Assembly (NCBI RefSeq): GCF_033807715.1
Contig: NC_084601.1
Span: forward strand, 1,085,001 to 1,149,000
Origin: Cololabis saira
Lineage: Eukaryota; Chordata; Actinopteri; Beloniformes; Belonidae
Length of the DNA stretch: 64,000 nt
Reading direction: 5' to 3'
Made by a program: the position numbers and the translations under genes. The notes under the pieces were generated by a model, which had not been told where the DNA came from, made no database searches, and saw nothing but the letters and a program-made list of their open reading frames with translations. Shown in pieces: positions 47,001-60,621 of this stretch. Every line of letters starts with the position of its first letter. Position 1 is the first letter of the stretch.

Positions 47001-48490
47001 ACAGACGGTGGCTTTGCATGAAATGAAACTGGGGTCATTAACCAAGCGAAGAGCCTCAGAACGAAGCTCTACCTGGTCAACTACCACTGGACTGCTCTCA
47101 TTTTGTGCTACATGATTTCGGGGCAAAGCAAATCAATATCCTGTTGCTTTTCAGGCAAGCATAGATGGGGCTCCGTCTCCTGCACCAGCTTCTCCAGCAG
47201 ACACACAGCAGGGCCTTCCCCTTCCTAACACCTCCTGACTCTGTTTTACTCCCCTCCCCTCAGGCCCCGGGGAGGCAGGAACATTTACACCGCCCAGAGT
47301 TTTTAGTTCAGAGAACATAACGGGGTCTAATCTAAAATCATTTATAGTGTCATATGCTCCGCCAATGGTGATTGTAGCAGGTATTATGTTAGGATGTATA
47401 GTGACATTGTGCTCACTTTAAACAGAGCCAGAGTTCTCAGCGGTGCAGCGAGGAGTGGTCAGCCTGTGCTACGTATAAACTGTTTAGTTTGAGATGTTGT
47501 TCTATACTGTGTTGAAGAAAGTTAATTTGGTTGTTGATATGCAACAGACATTTTCCAGCTCAACAAAGGCCAAAACCATCCGTATCAGTGGGTTTTTTCA
47601 GGACTAGTAGCAGAGTTAAGTGTGCACTCCCAGATTGAACATCAAGTTTGACTTGGACGGTCAGACCGGTGACCTGTCTCTATCTTCAGCTTCAGCTTCT
47701 AGCTTCAGTTTGCTGAGAGTTGCCCTGATATCCGTCTACGACCAGCAGTGGGTCTGTTTCATGGTTGTCTTTTTTCATTTCAAAGTCATTTTTTATTGAA
47801 GCAACGTCAGAGAAGTTCAAGTTAGGGCTGAAATGATGGCAAACATTTCCGTCTTTCTTACATCTTGAGAGAAGGTAATTTTTGTACATAGAAAGTAGGA
47901 AGAAGACATTTAGAAAATCAACACGACTTCCTCTGAAGAGGTCTAATTGGACTTTAGCATCTGGGTATTCATGTGTCCTCTTTGAAAATGGTTTTCAGTT
48001 CTTGTTATGGTCTTCAAAAGATGCTTCACGTGTCTGTGTGAAAACCCTGTTACGCAGTAAGAAGCCATAAACTGAGACTGCATCCAGGGTCACATTTGGC
48101 TTTTATTTGTTTAACAGCTTTTCAATGTCAGTCAGTGATAACACTTTTTAGTAATGTTTTTTTAATTAGTCTCTAATGATTGAAGTCCCATCTGTGTTTT
48201 AATGCAAAGCACTGAACCTGATGGACAGAATGACTTTTTTTTTAAATTAATGCAGTTGCAATTAAAAAATTGTTTCCAATAGTATTTTCAGTAGTTCTTT
48301 GCAGTAGCCTAAGGTTTGGTTCATTACATTAAGAAAAAAAAAAGAAGAAAAAAACATGCTACAGGTTGCATATTATGCTTCATTAATGCTTTTAAGTATC
48401 ACAGATAAATACTGACCTCACTGAGGTTCATGCATGAGATGTATGTGCAGTGATACATTTGACGAAAATAGTGTTAAAATAACCCGGAGG
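44044..48490. other. Downstream intronic sequence with possible conserved elements
   Basis: Mostly AT-rich and without recognised repeats. About 45900-46110 contains homeodomain-type sites (CCATTAATTAAC, AATCAGCCC, GATCATTAGC) and TGATACATCATC. About 46550-47450 is GC-balanced and repeat-free, with an 89-codon minus-strand open frame (46857-47126) lacking any domain. Both are candidates for conserved noncoding elements only. A (GT)n run is at 45419-45430. Confidence 0.35.
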
Positions 48491-48570
48491 GTTCACGACG
48501 GCGTCACGGCGTCACGGCAGCGGCGTATGCTCTGCGTTGGTGTAGCACAGAACCATAATCCAGCCTTTAT
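48491..48570. repeat. GC-rich palindromic repeat, diverged half copy
   Basis: TCACGACGGCGTCACGG to GCTCTGCGTTGGTGTAGCAC and AACCATAATCCAGCCTTTA. It shares the right half of the family. Confidence 0.6.
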
Positions 48571-48943
48571 AAATATTCTTTTGCCATGTTTTAGTTTAAT
48601 GGCAGTTTCAAATCTCACTTCCTGTTCTGTCAAAAGAAATGTAACCAGATTATCTGGACCAAAAACACCAATACTACTTTGGTGCTTCTCCTCCTTCTGT
48701 CTGCTTTGGTATGATGGAGCACTCTTTCATTTTGACTCATTCATTAATACCAATGTTTCATTACCTGAAAGCTCCTGGAATTTGAAATATAGGTTAAAAT
48801 GTTTAAAAAAAAACGCCATTTTCAAAAGATGATTCAAAGGTTATGGACAACACCACGTTATTATTCAAGGACAAAACATGTTCAGTACCTGGACACAAGT
48901 ACTCAGAACTGCAAACATGATTATAATTTTCTTAAAATAGAAG

Positions 48944-49100
48944 TAGGGATGTAAACAGTTAATGGACTATCGATTATTGTGTAAAAGAAGATTGTTTAAA
49001 TTAAAATCGACTGGCAGTTAGTTGCCCTTTCTACTAGTGGTGTCTGTAGGCTTAAACACAACACAAAATTCTTCTTCTTCTAGGCACCAAGCCTAGAAAA
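48944..49100 (+). mobile_element. Possible hAT terminus (TAGGGATGTAAACAG)
   Basis: TAGGGATGTAAACAGTTAAT and the nearby ATCGATTA/AATCGACT motifs resemble one hAT terminal region. No right end or duplication was found. Confidence 0.3.
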
Positions 49101-49264
49101 ATGTGCTTGCTTTCTAACATAGATGCGGTCAAAATGATGTATGGACGGGCCATTTCAAACTAATCATAACAAAGACATGAAATGTACATTATGTTGTGCT
49201 ACATTAAAGTATAACAGCTCAACAAGTTCACTATGTTACCACCTAAATAGCTTCCACTGAGCCG

Positions 49265-49375
49265 TGTCGCATTGAGCCGTGTCGCATGCAGCGAGCGAGT
49301 GGGTGGAGGGCGAGTGTGTGATGGAGGGAAAGCGGAGGGCGAGTGTGTGATGGAGGGAAGGCGGAGGGTGGTACT
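49265..49375. repeat. Short GC-rich tandem repeats
   Basis: GAGCCGTGTCGCAT is repeated twice at about 49259-49288. GCGAGTGTGTGATGGAGGGAA is repeated twice at about 49310-49360. No coding. Confidence 0.65.
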
Positions 49376-49899
49376 GTGAGGATATTCAGCATGACTCAAG
49401 TATTGAGTCAAGTATTTATTTGATTCAGTATTTACTCAAATAAAGGCACATGGCTTTGTGTATTTTGACTGATTTGAGTACCAGGATTTTTCGAGTCTCT
49501 CCGCCTAGTAAAGGCAGGCTATTGTATATTATATAAGCTTTAAGGTCAAAGTAATTATTGCCTTTTGAACATCTTCAATTACAAAAAGGTTATAATCTAA
49601 TAGCCAACTGTTATTGGCATGTTGGGAAGCTGTGTGATGAGCAGAGTTGATGCAGTAGTTTGTGTCTTCTAACATGTTTCACAAAACTGACTGTACACCT
49701 GCAGAACAGCCTCCTGCTGTAACCTGCCTGTGTGTTTCTGTTGCAGTAATTCCACACACATAAACACGGTTCAGTACTAAGGCCATAGTCTGTATATCAA
49801 GTGAAATTATAGACATAAGTGAAAACACAGTCTTAAACTACTACATTAGCTTTTACTGCTATTGTCTAATTAAATTCCCTCCTTAAAGGTGTGAAAGAT
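49376..49899. other. Intronic/intergenic sequence, nothing recognised
   Basis: AT-rich, with AAGTATTTA-type short repeats at 49395-49440. No element end or exon. Confidence 0.4.
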
Positions 49900-50191
49900 A
49901 CATCCTAGGATGCACTGGGACACATCATCAGTGATGGGTCTGAGATCATCGGGGGTTTCGGGTCTTTCAACAATCATACCCCCTCCTTCAGGTGACCCTG
50001 CCGGGGTTGATCAAGCCCCGGCTTGTGTCACAGTAGCATTGGCCCACAGATCGCTCCTCCTGATCCAAAGCCATGTCGAGGATCTCTCTGCTGCCTCCAT
50101 GGTGGACTTGATGGCTTTCCTTTTTGCAGCCCCCGTAATGCCAAGTAGCGTGAACACCTTGCACAGTGAGCGGCCAGCAAACCCTCTACAG

Positions 50192-50848
50192 CTACTTCAA
50201 TGGGCTCACAGCCTTCCAGCCTCTTCTTCGGCATTGCTCGACCAGCTCCTGGTACTTCGACCCGTTCACCTGCCTTGAAGACACTGATGGAAGCACAATG
50301 TCTGGCCTCAAAGACGCTGTTGTGACGTGGTCTGGAAACTTGAGCTGCTTGCCCAAGTCCACTTGTAGATCCCAGTCAACTGCTGAGGTGAGGAGGCCAG
50401 CTGCTGGTTTGGGCTGTACCTGCGGCTGCTCTCCAGCCTTGATAAAGGCAATGTTCCTCTTACCAGGTTGTTGCTTGCTGCTGTTGCTTTTGGCCACGAT
50501 GGTGAAGATGGCTTCAGCAATGGTCTTCAGCACTTGGTCGTGCCGCCAGTGGTAGCGGCCCTCCCCCAGGGCTTTAGAGCAGCTGCTTAGGATGTGCTCC
50601 AAAGAGCCTTTCCTGGAACACAGCGCACAGGCAGGAGAGTCAACCATGCCCCAGAGATGGAGATTGGCTGGGCTGGGTAATACATCGTAGACAGCTTGGA
50701 CCATGAACTTGATGCGCTGCGGTTCAGCCTGCCTGAACTCAGACCAGGTCACCTTCCTCTCCAGCGCTCCCTCCCATCTTGTCCATGCTCCTTGCTGCTG
50801 CATGCCCACCATCCTGCTGGTCCGTTCCTCCTCAACCCATGCCCGCAC
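50192..50848 (-). pseudogene. C-terminal zinc finger and endonuclease region of the RLE LINE
   Basis: This 218-codon open piece holds C-x2-C-x7-H-x4-C (CALCSRKGSLEHILSSC, residues about 76-92), the motif that precedes the restriction-like endonuclease in R2-group LINEs. It is followed by WRHDQVL and RPDIVL (about residues 181-186). The segment that should follow RPDIVL with the next catalytic acidic residues looks shortened: the frame passes quickly to YQELVEQCRRRGW. The protein would nick the target DNA for target-primed reverse transcription; this copy is almost certainly inactive. Confidence 0.7.
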
Positions 50849-51094
50849 CTCCTTCAGGACTCCTCTTCAAGGCTGCTGAAAGGGAGCTGGAGTTTGTTGG
50901 TCTTCCCATATAGAGCTGCACTGCATAGGCTCCGTGGAAAGCCCATCCAACGGCGGAGGTAGCTACTGATCTTCCTCTCTAGAGTCACCACTGTAGACAA
51001 GGGCACTTCATACACCAACAGAGGCCAGAGAACCCGGGGTAGGATGCCATGCTGGTAAATCCATGCCTCAAACCTCCCAGGTAGGCCAGACTTG

Positions 51095-51775
51095 TCAACA
51101 GCCAATAGCCAGTCTCAAGCTCCTTGATGGTTGTTTGGAATGCTGCAGTGTCCTCTTGACCGGTTTCTCTGTGATTGATGGGATTGCTGTGCCATCCACA
51201 AAGAAGCAAAACTTGTCCACCACCTTTCCCTTCTTCAGCGCCATGGCCCTGGATTTTGTTGGTTTAAAGCTCATTCTTGCCCAGGAGATTAGCTTTTCCA
51301 GGCCCTGGAGTAACCATCTCGCACCGGGAACCGATGTAGTGGTGACAGTGAGATCGTGCATGAAGGCTCTGATGGGGGGCTGCCGAGTGCCAGATTTAGA
51401 CAGAGGGCCTCTGCACTCAGTTTCAGCTGCCTTGACTACCATGTCCATGGCTAGGGTAAAGAGGCTAACTGAGATTGTACACCCAGTTATGATGCCCTTT
51501 TCAAGCCTGTGCCAATCTGATGTTGTGCTCCCAGAAGTGACTCTGAGCCTGAAGTTCCCGTAGTAGTTCAGGATGAGATCCTTGATCTTCCTGAGTACAT
51601 GGTGTCTTTAGTCTCCACGAGTTTGTGGGGTATGAAGCCAAAGGCATTGGCAAGGTCGAGCCAAAGCACAGCGAGGTCTCCCTTACCCTCCCTGATCAGC
51701 TGGGAAACTACGCCAGTGTGTTCCAAGCATCCTGACACACCGGGGATACCACCTTTCTGGACCGAGGTGTCAATT
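51095..51775 (-). pseudogene. Reverse transcriptase core of the RLE LINE, motif C mutated
   Basis: It contains motif A (LDLANAFG) and the motif B-like GCTISV segment. Motif C reads FMHDL where an FxDD string is expected; the His codon is at 51356-51358, a single change from Asp. Frameshifts separate motif A from motif B. The missing catalytic aspartate alone should abolish polymerisation. Confidence 0.7.
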
Positions 51776-51850
51776 TAGGCATTGCTGAGGAGGAATCCTG
51801 TCAACCTTCTGGAGAGGATGCTAAAGAAAATCTTCCCCTCAACACTAAGG

Positions 51851-53922
51851 AGCGAGAGAAACTACTTTGAAACTCTTGTTTTTAATAGGGCTTTTATTGT
51901 GAAAGATGTGGATGCAAGCCAATCAACAAAAGACCTGACTGATTTGAAATATTTTATTATGAATGATGACATATGCCAACATAGTAAAGGCTTTTGTGGG
52001 GAAGAAATGTACACAGTGGTGATTTGGATTTATCCAATTACTTTTGGGCGTTGGGCAAGTGGGAGAGATATTCTTCAAGCCCCGGCAAAAGAAGACGTAA
52101 CCGCACTCTGATGCCAAAACTTGATACTTTAATTTTTAGTTGAGCACAAATGTAATACTCAGAACATGCACTCTGAATCCTGACAAAGTGTGAATATTCC
52201 TGTTGTGGTGGTTGGTTTAAGATTACAACTGTGTTACAAGTTAGTGTTTATTGTGATGCACTATTCATAGCTTTCAAAGCACAAAGTCTGCATCTACCTC
52301 ATGCAGTTGAAGGAAAACATAGTGGTTATATTTACAAATTCTCAGCATCAGATCCCTGATCGGATGGCTCTGTGGTGGCATGTTGTCTATGTTTAACCCC
52401 AGCCATCAAGAACCCCCCTCATTGCTTGTCTAAGCTATTGATCCATTGCCTGCACTGGAACACAGCATTTAAAAAAAAATATATTTTTATTAATTCTATT
52501 GTCAGGAATTAAAAATCAAATCAAAATGTTGAGCATCTAAAAATGTACAAGCTCTGTATTCTGCTCTTTAGAAGTTAACTCTTATTCAAACCTCGGAGGC
52601 AGATTTACCATCCCAAACATTTGTCCTCGTTCTTACTGGTCAGGGATTAAGGCCAAGGAGGATTATCTGATCCCTGCTCTGTTGAAGGCCTGAGACGCCC
52701 TACTGCTCAGTGACACACCCCACATTTGCAAAAGAACACTGTTGCTATGGTGGTTTAAACCCCCCCAAAACACAAAGGAGGATCTCAGCAAAACTCTTTC
52801 TGACTCTTCATCTTGAAAATTAAGATGTATAAACCTAAAAGTTGGATTATTTTAAATATAATCCTCGGTGGGATGTAACTACTCTGTTTTTCAACATACA
52901 CTTGATCAGATTTAGATGATTGAACTAGATGTCCCTGGTCAAGTGTGTCATTCGGCAGTAGTACAAAATCTGTTATTCTGCTTTAGGAAGTGCCCCTGTG
53001 TGGTCATGCCTCTAACCTGCAGCCCACACCAGCATCAGTAGTCACTTTACATGTGAATAAAAGATGTCCATTATTAGACTACAGCTGACCAGGTTTTCAC
53101 ATGTAACAGTCAAGATAATTGGCACATTATGAGTTACAAACAACAGTCAATTGTTCACTTGATAGGGGTTTAATCAGCATACGTTTAGTATCAGCATAGT
53201 TTTCCAGATTAATCTTTACACATTTGAAGCTTTAATTTTGAACTTTTTTTTAAATTTAAAAATATCACTACATAAATTAAAAGTGAAAATAATATTTACT
53301 TTAAGGTCAAATACTCTAGATCATATCCTATGTTTCTCTGGAAGCAGGACGTACTGTTGGAATTACAGTAGCTTTAATAGAAACAAACTTCTCATTAAAT
53401 TCACAATAAAATAGTGATGAACACAACCACTACATTCAATTCTAAAACTTTCAGCCTTTACTTACTTTGCATTTGTTAGATTTTATTTTTAATTTTCATT
53501 TCACTGTAGGGACATGTTTTATAATATTTCAAAAATATTTGTCCCAAACTGTTGCACTGATGCCACTGACAGAATAAAGTCAGTCCCACAATCCCTCTGT
53601 GTTTGTCCCTCGGTCCGAGGAGACGGACAGAGACGGGCAAGAACTCACAGGCGTCAAACAAACATTTGCTGTGGACGTGGTCTCTTTACTGAGACGTTAA
53701 CAGGCTGAAAGGGTTAATCTGTTGGCAGCAGTTGGTGGGGTTTTGGTGGGACTGCTCGTCTGATTTTGGATTAAATCCGTATCGACCTCCTCCTCCCGTT
53801 TCTGTCCCGTCTTAATTCCCTCTGTTAGAAAAGGCTGTAATAATGCTGCTGACCACCCAAACCTCCCCTCAGGCCTGCACACATCCATTAGAATTAAAAT
53901 GCGTTCCCTACCTTGTGAATTA

Positions 53923-53961
<39 letters not shown>

Positions 53962-54333
53962 TTTTTTGCTCTTTCTGGGTTATTAGTTTTTAGTTTCATT
54001 CTCAAAATATGGAGCTATCTTATAAAAATAATGAGCTGCATAAGTTGAAATTGTTAGCATGAACCCGATGACTGTGAGGATGCAGCTGAAGATGAGCTCG
54101 CAGCCCTTTCTGTTGACCTGGCAGCATCTCGGTGTTGGTCTCGTGTGAATAAACGCTCTAACCCACAGGTCAGGCCTTTCCATATCTTACAATTGAATCC
54201 CAGGAAGAATGCTCAACAGCAGGCCGTTGCAGGCTGCGTTGACTGTGGAGGCGTCTCAAAGCCCGTTGCAAAATAAAATCCATCCCTCAGAAAGCTAAAA
54301 AAATCCTGTCTTAAGAACAGTTGTATAATAATT
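51851..54333. other. Sequence without recognised gene
   Basis: AT-rich. A (GT)n run of 30 bp lies at 53929-53958. Open frames of 60-109 codons show no domain. Confidence 0.4.
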
Positions 54334-55076
54334 AGGGCCCGAGCACTCCAGGGTGAAGGCCTTATTGTATCTGTAGGAATTTTTCTCGTTCTCGTTTTTC
54401 TTTTCCTTCTTCCGACCAAATGAGGGCCTTTTTTCCCCCTAAACGTGCCCCAAAAGTCACCAAATTTTGCAAGCAAGCCAGGCCTGGCGAAAAAATTTAT
54501 ATTTAATGGTTTCCATTAATGGGCGTGGCCTAATGGCTCAACAGCGCCCCCTAGAAAACTTTGTGCCTCAAGCCCCACAATACGGTTTGATGTACATGCA
54601 CGAAAATCGGTACACACCTGTATCATGTCACAACTTAAAGAAAAGTCTCTTGGCGCCATGGCCCAAATCCAACAGGAAGTCGGCCATTTTGAATTAATCG
54701 TGTAATTTTGGCGCAATTTATACCATTCCTTCGGCCGTTTCTTCGCCCGAACCGTAACGTTCACCCAGGTGTTTATATATCAAAATGTTCGTCTTGATCC
54801 TGCGACAATGGGCATTACTTTTCTTAGTCAAAAGCGTTACTGTGGCGACGCTAGACGCCAAAAAGCGCGCCCCCCCTTCATCTGATTGGCCGATATTTGA
54901 TAAATCCTATTTTTTGCCATAACTTTTGAATGACATAGATTGTACACCCAGTTATGATGCCCTTTGACATAGAGAGTCGTGGGTGGTGTCATCCAACTTA
55001 GTTTTGAGTCCTTGACCTTTTATTGGTGAAAATTGCACGTGCGAGGGCCCGTTCATCGCTGCTTGCCGCTTTAATT
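54334..55076 (+). mobile_element. Unclassified fish interspersed repeat (AGGGCCCGAGCAC type)
   Basis: It starts AGGGCCCGAGCACTCCAGGG and ends GCGAGGGCCCGTTCATCGCT...GCTTTAATTA. I recognise both ends, and the GGGCGTGGCCTAATGGCTC middle, as a very common fish repeat of uncertain class. ATTA/AATTA occurs at both edges and may be a target duplication. It contains a short anomalous insertion at 54939-54972. Confidence 0.6.
54931..54972. repeat. Templated filler between two TGACATAG copies
   Basis: TGACATAG at 54931-54938 and again at 54965-54972 flank 26 bases. The 29 bases 54937-54965 are identical to 51472-51500 inside the RLE LINE reverse-transcriptase region. Confidence 0.85.
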
Positions 55077-57305
55077 AGCATTATTTTCTGTTGCTTGTTT
55101 GTTTTAGACTTGCTTTCTGTAGTTCTACTACAACTGGAAGTGTTGTTAAGAAGTGATGTTTTAAAAAGTTATTGTACTGTATATAGAAAATAGAGGGTTT
55201 TGGATGGTTTGACTTTAAATGAAAATGGTGTCTTGAGGTTTTGGAAAACGGGTAGCACATCAGTGTAATCTTGATGTCTCCCCACTCTCCTCCGTTCCTC
55301 TGTGATGGCTGTGTTCAACTTATGGATGTATTTGAAAAGTAGTACAGGGGAAGTACTGCTGTAGTATGTTTCGCTCTCATAATAGAGAAATTTGACCTCC
55401 AGTGGAAAAACAAGAACCACCAAGTTTTTTCTCCTAATTTGGTGCTGATGTGTTGGTAACTGGTGTCTACTGCTGAAGTTTTGTTTCTTACGTCAGTATA
55501 GTTGTTGTGTGTAGTGGAACTCGTAATGGTCTCTGCATATGCAAAAAAGAGTTTGTACTTTGTAGACAACACCGGGAATCACTGGTAAGTAATGAAGGCA
55601 GATAGCACTGAGGAAGTAAAAATAAAATGGACCTGGACAACAACTGCTTGTAGTAAAAATTCAGCATGTTTTACTATTTCAGTGTCAGGAAAAAGCTGCA
55701 TCTTGTTTAGCAGCGCGCTCTATTTCTGGCTAATCCTGCTGCGTGTTGACTCTCCTCATCCTCCTGCCTGGTTTCTGTCCAGGGTTGGCCTTTTTATAGC
55801 CCTAAAAGTTACCACCGTTTCAGTTTCTGACCTGGTTTCCCAAATAAGCTCATAAACAAACATCCTCCAAATCACAGGTCTGCTGCTTCTCTCTGGCGTA
55901 AAAATGAAGGGAAGAAAATTGAGACCTCCCGTTTGTCTTTGGGTCCCAGAGGTGGCCCACTTTAAGCAGGTGTTATTCTTTTTCTTTTTCTTTTTTTCTC
56001 CTAAAACTATGTCCCGAATTCTCGAAAGCTCGCATTTCCCTGTCTGACCCAAAAAGACGGACCTAAGGAGAAACTCTGCGCTGGGAATGTTTGACAAGTC
56101 AAGTGGGGAGAAAAAAAAAGAAAAAGAAAGGAGAGGAGGCAATTATATGAAGGTGAATTCAGTGTCTCTAAAGTGTGGAGGGTCTAGTTTATCTGAGTGT
56201 TTTCATTTTGTCAAGCAAGGACATGAGTGACCAGACTGCAAAAAAGCTAAATTTAGCATCTCTTCCAGAGTTGCAGCATTTCCTGCCGTTTGCTGAAATA
56301 AAGTGCTGCCCTACATCAGAGATGAGCTCTGATCCCTGCACCCTTCAGCATTAAGGAGAGAACATGTGCATATGGGAAATAAGGATTAAAACACTCAGTA
56401 GTTCTTCTGGTGTATAATATTACTACAATAAAGATGTGAGCAGTATTTTAGTATATTTTACAACATGAGCTGTGTGATGATGTGCAGCAGTTGTTCAACT
56501 ATATCCTTCAAGTAAAACTACTCATAAATAGTTTATTCAGCTTGGTTTATAAATAAACTTTCTTGTTTTCCTTTATATCACTGCAGCAATGTAATGCTAG
56601 GAAACATGAAATGACATTTTTCAGGTTAATTTGAACAAAAACTAACACGTTTTTTTCGCACACAATCGCAAAGAGGTTTGAGATTTAAAATTCATATCTG
56701 CTAGGAAACTGATACGCTTGTCTTTTGTCAGTTTTAAAATGATGGATTGTGGGCACATTTGAGATCCTCCAACGTCCCAGAGGCGTTCGGGGACTTGGAG
56801 TTTCTATTTTTGATCAGATTCAGACATTGGTGAGAATCAGATTCCTCAAAGATGGGGGCGAATATTTAAATCACATGAAAATGATCTCAGAGATCTGCTG
56901 CAGTTTAATCTCACACTGAGCCTCTCGCCTCGGTCTGAAAGTAAAGATGAGGAACAAAGACGATATGTCGAATCGTTGTGCGAGTGGGGAGGCAGCGGTC
57001 CAGGTTGGGGAGGACGTTACGGAGCACGAGCAGCTCTAATCTACCAGAATGAATCTGATTATCATTTCTGAAAACATATCATAGAGAGGCTTACAGACCG
57101 CCTGCAGAGTACGAGCAGCAGCCAGACATGCTCTTACACTTGGCATTATACTAGGAGTGATTAAAAGCCAAAGCAGCAGAAATAACCTGACTGAAGACTT
57201 GATGAAAATAATGTGCTCGAGATCAAAATGACAAAATGCGAAGGTTTGAATCCAACTCTTTGTACCAACTTGATATGTATCCAATACAGTATAGATACAA
57301 ACGTA
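55077..57305. other. Sequence without recognised gene
   Basis: AT-rich, with pyrimidine/purine runs near 55975-56000 and 56105-56130. No exon or element boundary was recognised. Confidence 0.4.
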
Positions 57306-57307
57306 TA

Positions 57308-57669
57308 CAGGACTGTCTCAGAAAATGTGAATATTGTGATTTTCTGTAATGCAATTACAAAAAATGTCATACATTCTGGATTCATTACAAATCAACTGAA
57401 ATATTGCAAGCCTTTTATTATTTTAATATTGCTGATCATGGTTTACAGCTTAAGAAAACTTAAATATCCTATCTCAAAAAATTAGAATATTCTGGGAATC
57501 TTAATCTTAAACTGTAAGCCATAATCAGCAATATTAAAATAATAAAAGGCTTGCAATATTTCAGTTGATTTGTAATGAATCCAGAATTTATGACATTTTT
57601 GTTTTTTTAATTGCATTACAGAAAATAAAGAACTTTATCACAATATTCAAATTTTCTGAGACAGTCCTG
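57308..57669. mobile_element. Palindromic Tc1/mariner-type MITE (362 bp)
   Basis: It begins CAGGACTGTCTCAGAAAAT and ends with its inverse, flanked by TA (57306-57307 and 57670-57671). Almost the whole element is an inverted repeat: arms of about 170 bp meet near 57475-57490. It has no transposase. Reading frames over it are artefacts of AT-rich DNA. It could form a long hairpin RNA if transcribed. Confidence 0.9.
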
Positions 57670-57671
57670 TA

Positions 57672-58669
<998 letters not shown>

Positions 58670-59000
58670 GCCCATTAGTCATCCACTTAAGGCCTCCCTC
58701 CTGCCCTCTCATTTGTCTAATGGATGAAGACTTAAGCCCCCTTAAAATACAACGTGCACGCCGGCTGGACGTGCGCGCTGATCCATTAATTAGCTTAAGT
58801 GGACCCTCAGGCTTCTTCTCCGTCCCCCTCCCTTCTGTTCCCCCTCTTTCCTCCTTTGCCCTCTTTGTTTTCCAGCCGTCTTCCTGGAAAACGGCAGCCG
58901 CGTCCATCAATCCCTCCTGCAGGTCCATGTGCCTGTTCTCCTGCAGCCATAAAGTCATTAAAAGTGAAATGATTTAGTTCCTTTTTGAGGTGTTCGTACC
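58670..59000. other. Candidate conserved noncoding block
   Basis: It is repeat-free and pyrimidine-rich, with homeodomain-type sites (CCATTAATTAGC, AGTCATTAAAAG, CCATAAAGTC) and two CTTAAG/TTAAGTGG motifs. The open frames here do not look like protein. Function is inferred only from composition. Confidence 0.25.
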
Positions 59001-59727
59001 AGCCACCGTCAGAGCATTCATGCCTCCGCTTTAGTCCCGCTCTCAATCTGTGAATCCTGAAAGGTTTCCAGGCAGGTTTCCAGCTTTTCCTGCCTACTTC
59101 TTAATATTTCTCCAGTAAATATTCAGCAGAGAGCAAGCATGGCTCTCAGTAAGCGTCGTCTACCTCTTCTTCTTCTCTGTGTGTGTTGAGTGGCTCGCTG
59201 GTGATTGGCAGTAGTTTATATTTTGGGAAAATTCAATCACAGGAGATGGAAGGGATTTTTACCTCAGGGGAAATTTTCATTTATCTCTACTTGAGGAGCC
59301 ACTTGCATGGAGACTATTAGTCTGCTGGATTGTGCTACACAGGGACGGCGCTACAATGAGGCCCCAGGACAGTTGGCAGTGGTATCAACAAAGACATTTT
59401 AAAATTGAATATAATAAGGATTTCAAAGGATTGTTGTTAAGTAACAAGTTGTGTGAGCTTTTCAGGTCCCTTTTAAGGCTTCCAACTGAAGTTCATTGAA
59501 GCTTATTTCACCATTATTCACAATTTTTGGCAGAAGTATTTTGTAAAATATGGTCAAGTCAAAACAGAAGTGGTGAAAGGCTGGAAACAGGAAAATAACA
59601 CAATATTCAGAGCAGACTGACTCAAGAAGCAACGGTCAGTATTCACCTCCCGCACAACCGAGCACAGTTTAAACTTTTACAGCAGCTTTCACATACACAC
59701 ATTTAGCTACACATACATATACACGCT
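59001..59727. other. Sequence without recognised feature
   Basis: No coding pattern or transposon end is visible. Confidence 0.4.

Positions 59728-60617
<890 letters not shown>

Positions 60618-60621
<4 letters not shown>

Larger units (their letters stand above)
49900..51850 (-). mobile_element. Fragment of a restriction-like-endonuclease LINE (R2/NeSL/Hero group)
   Basis: Read on the minus strand from 51850, the frame pieces follow the order reverse transcriptase, thumb, C-terminal endonuclease. They include IDTSVQKGGIPG and VLWLDLANAFGFIPHKL (motif A region, about 51640-51780), GCTISVSLFTLAMDMV (51440-51490), FMHDLTVTTTSVPG (motif C region), then GRFEAWIYQHGILPR and SSYLRRW (50854-51105). 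Last come the zinc-finger string CALC...H....C and LRPDIVL. The 5' part of the element is missing and several frameshifts separate the pieces. Confidence 0.8.

Noticed and set aside
46857..47126. 89-codon minus-strand open frame
   Set aside because: Open frame in GC-balanced DNA without a recognisable domain or splice context; more likely chance.
49910..51563. Plus-strand open frames of 122-166 codons
   Set aside because: They are antisense to the minus-strand RLE LINE frames, which carry the recognisable motifs.
57213..57485. 90-codon open frame
   Set aside because: It overlaps the palindromic Tc1-type MITE; any frame there is a by-product of the inverted repeat.
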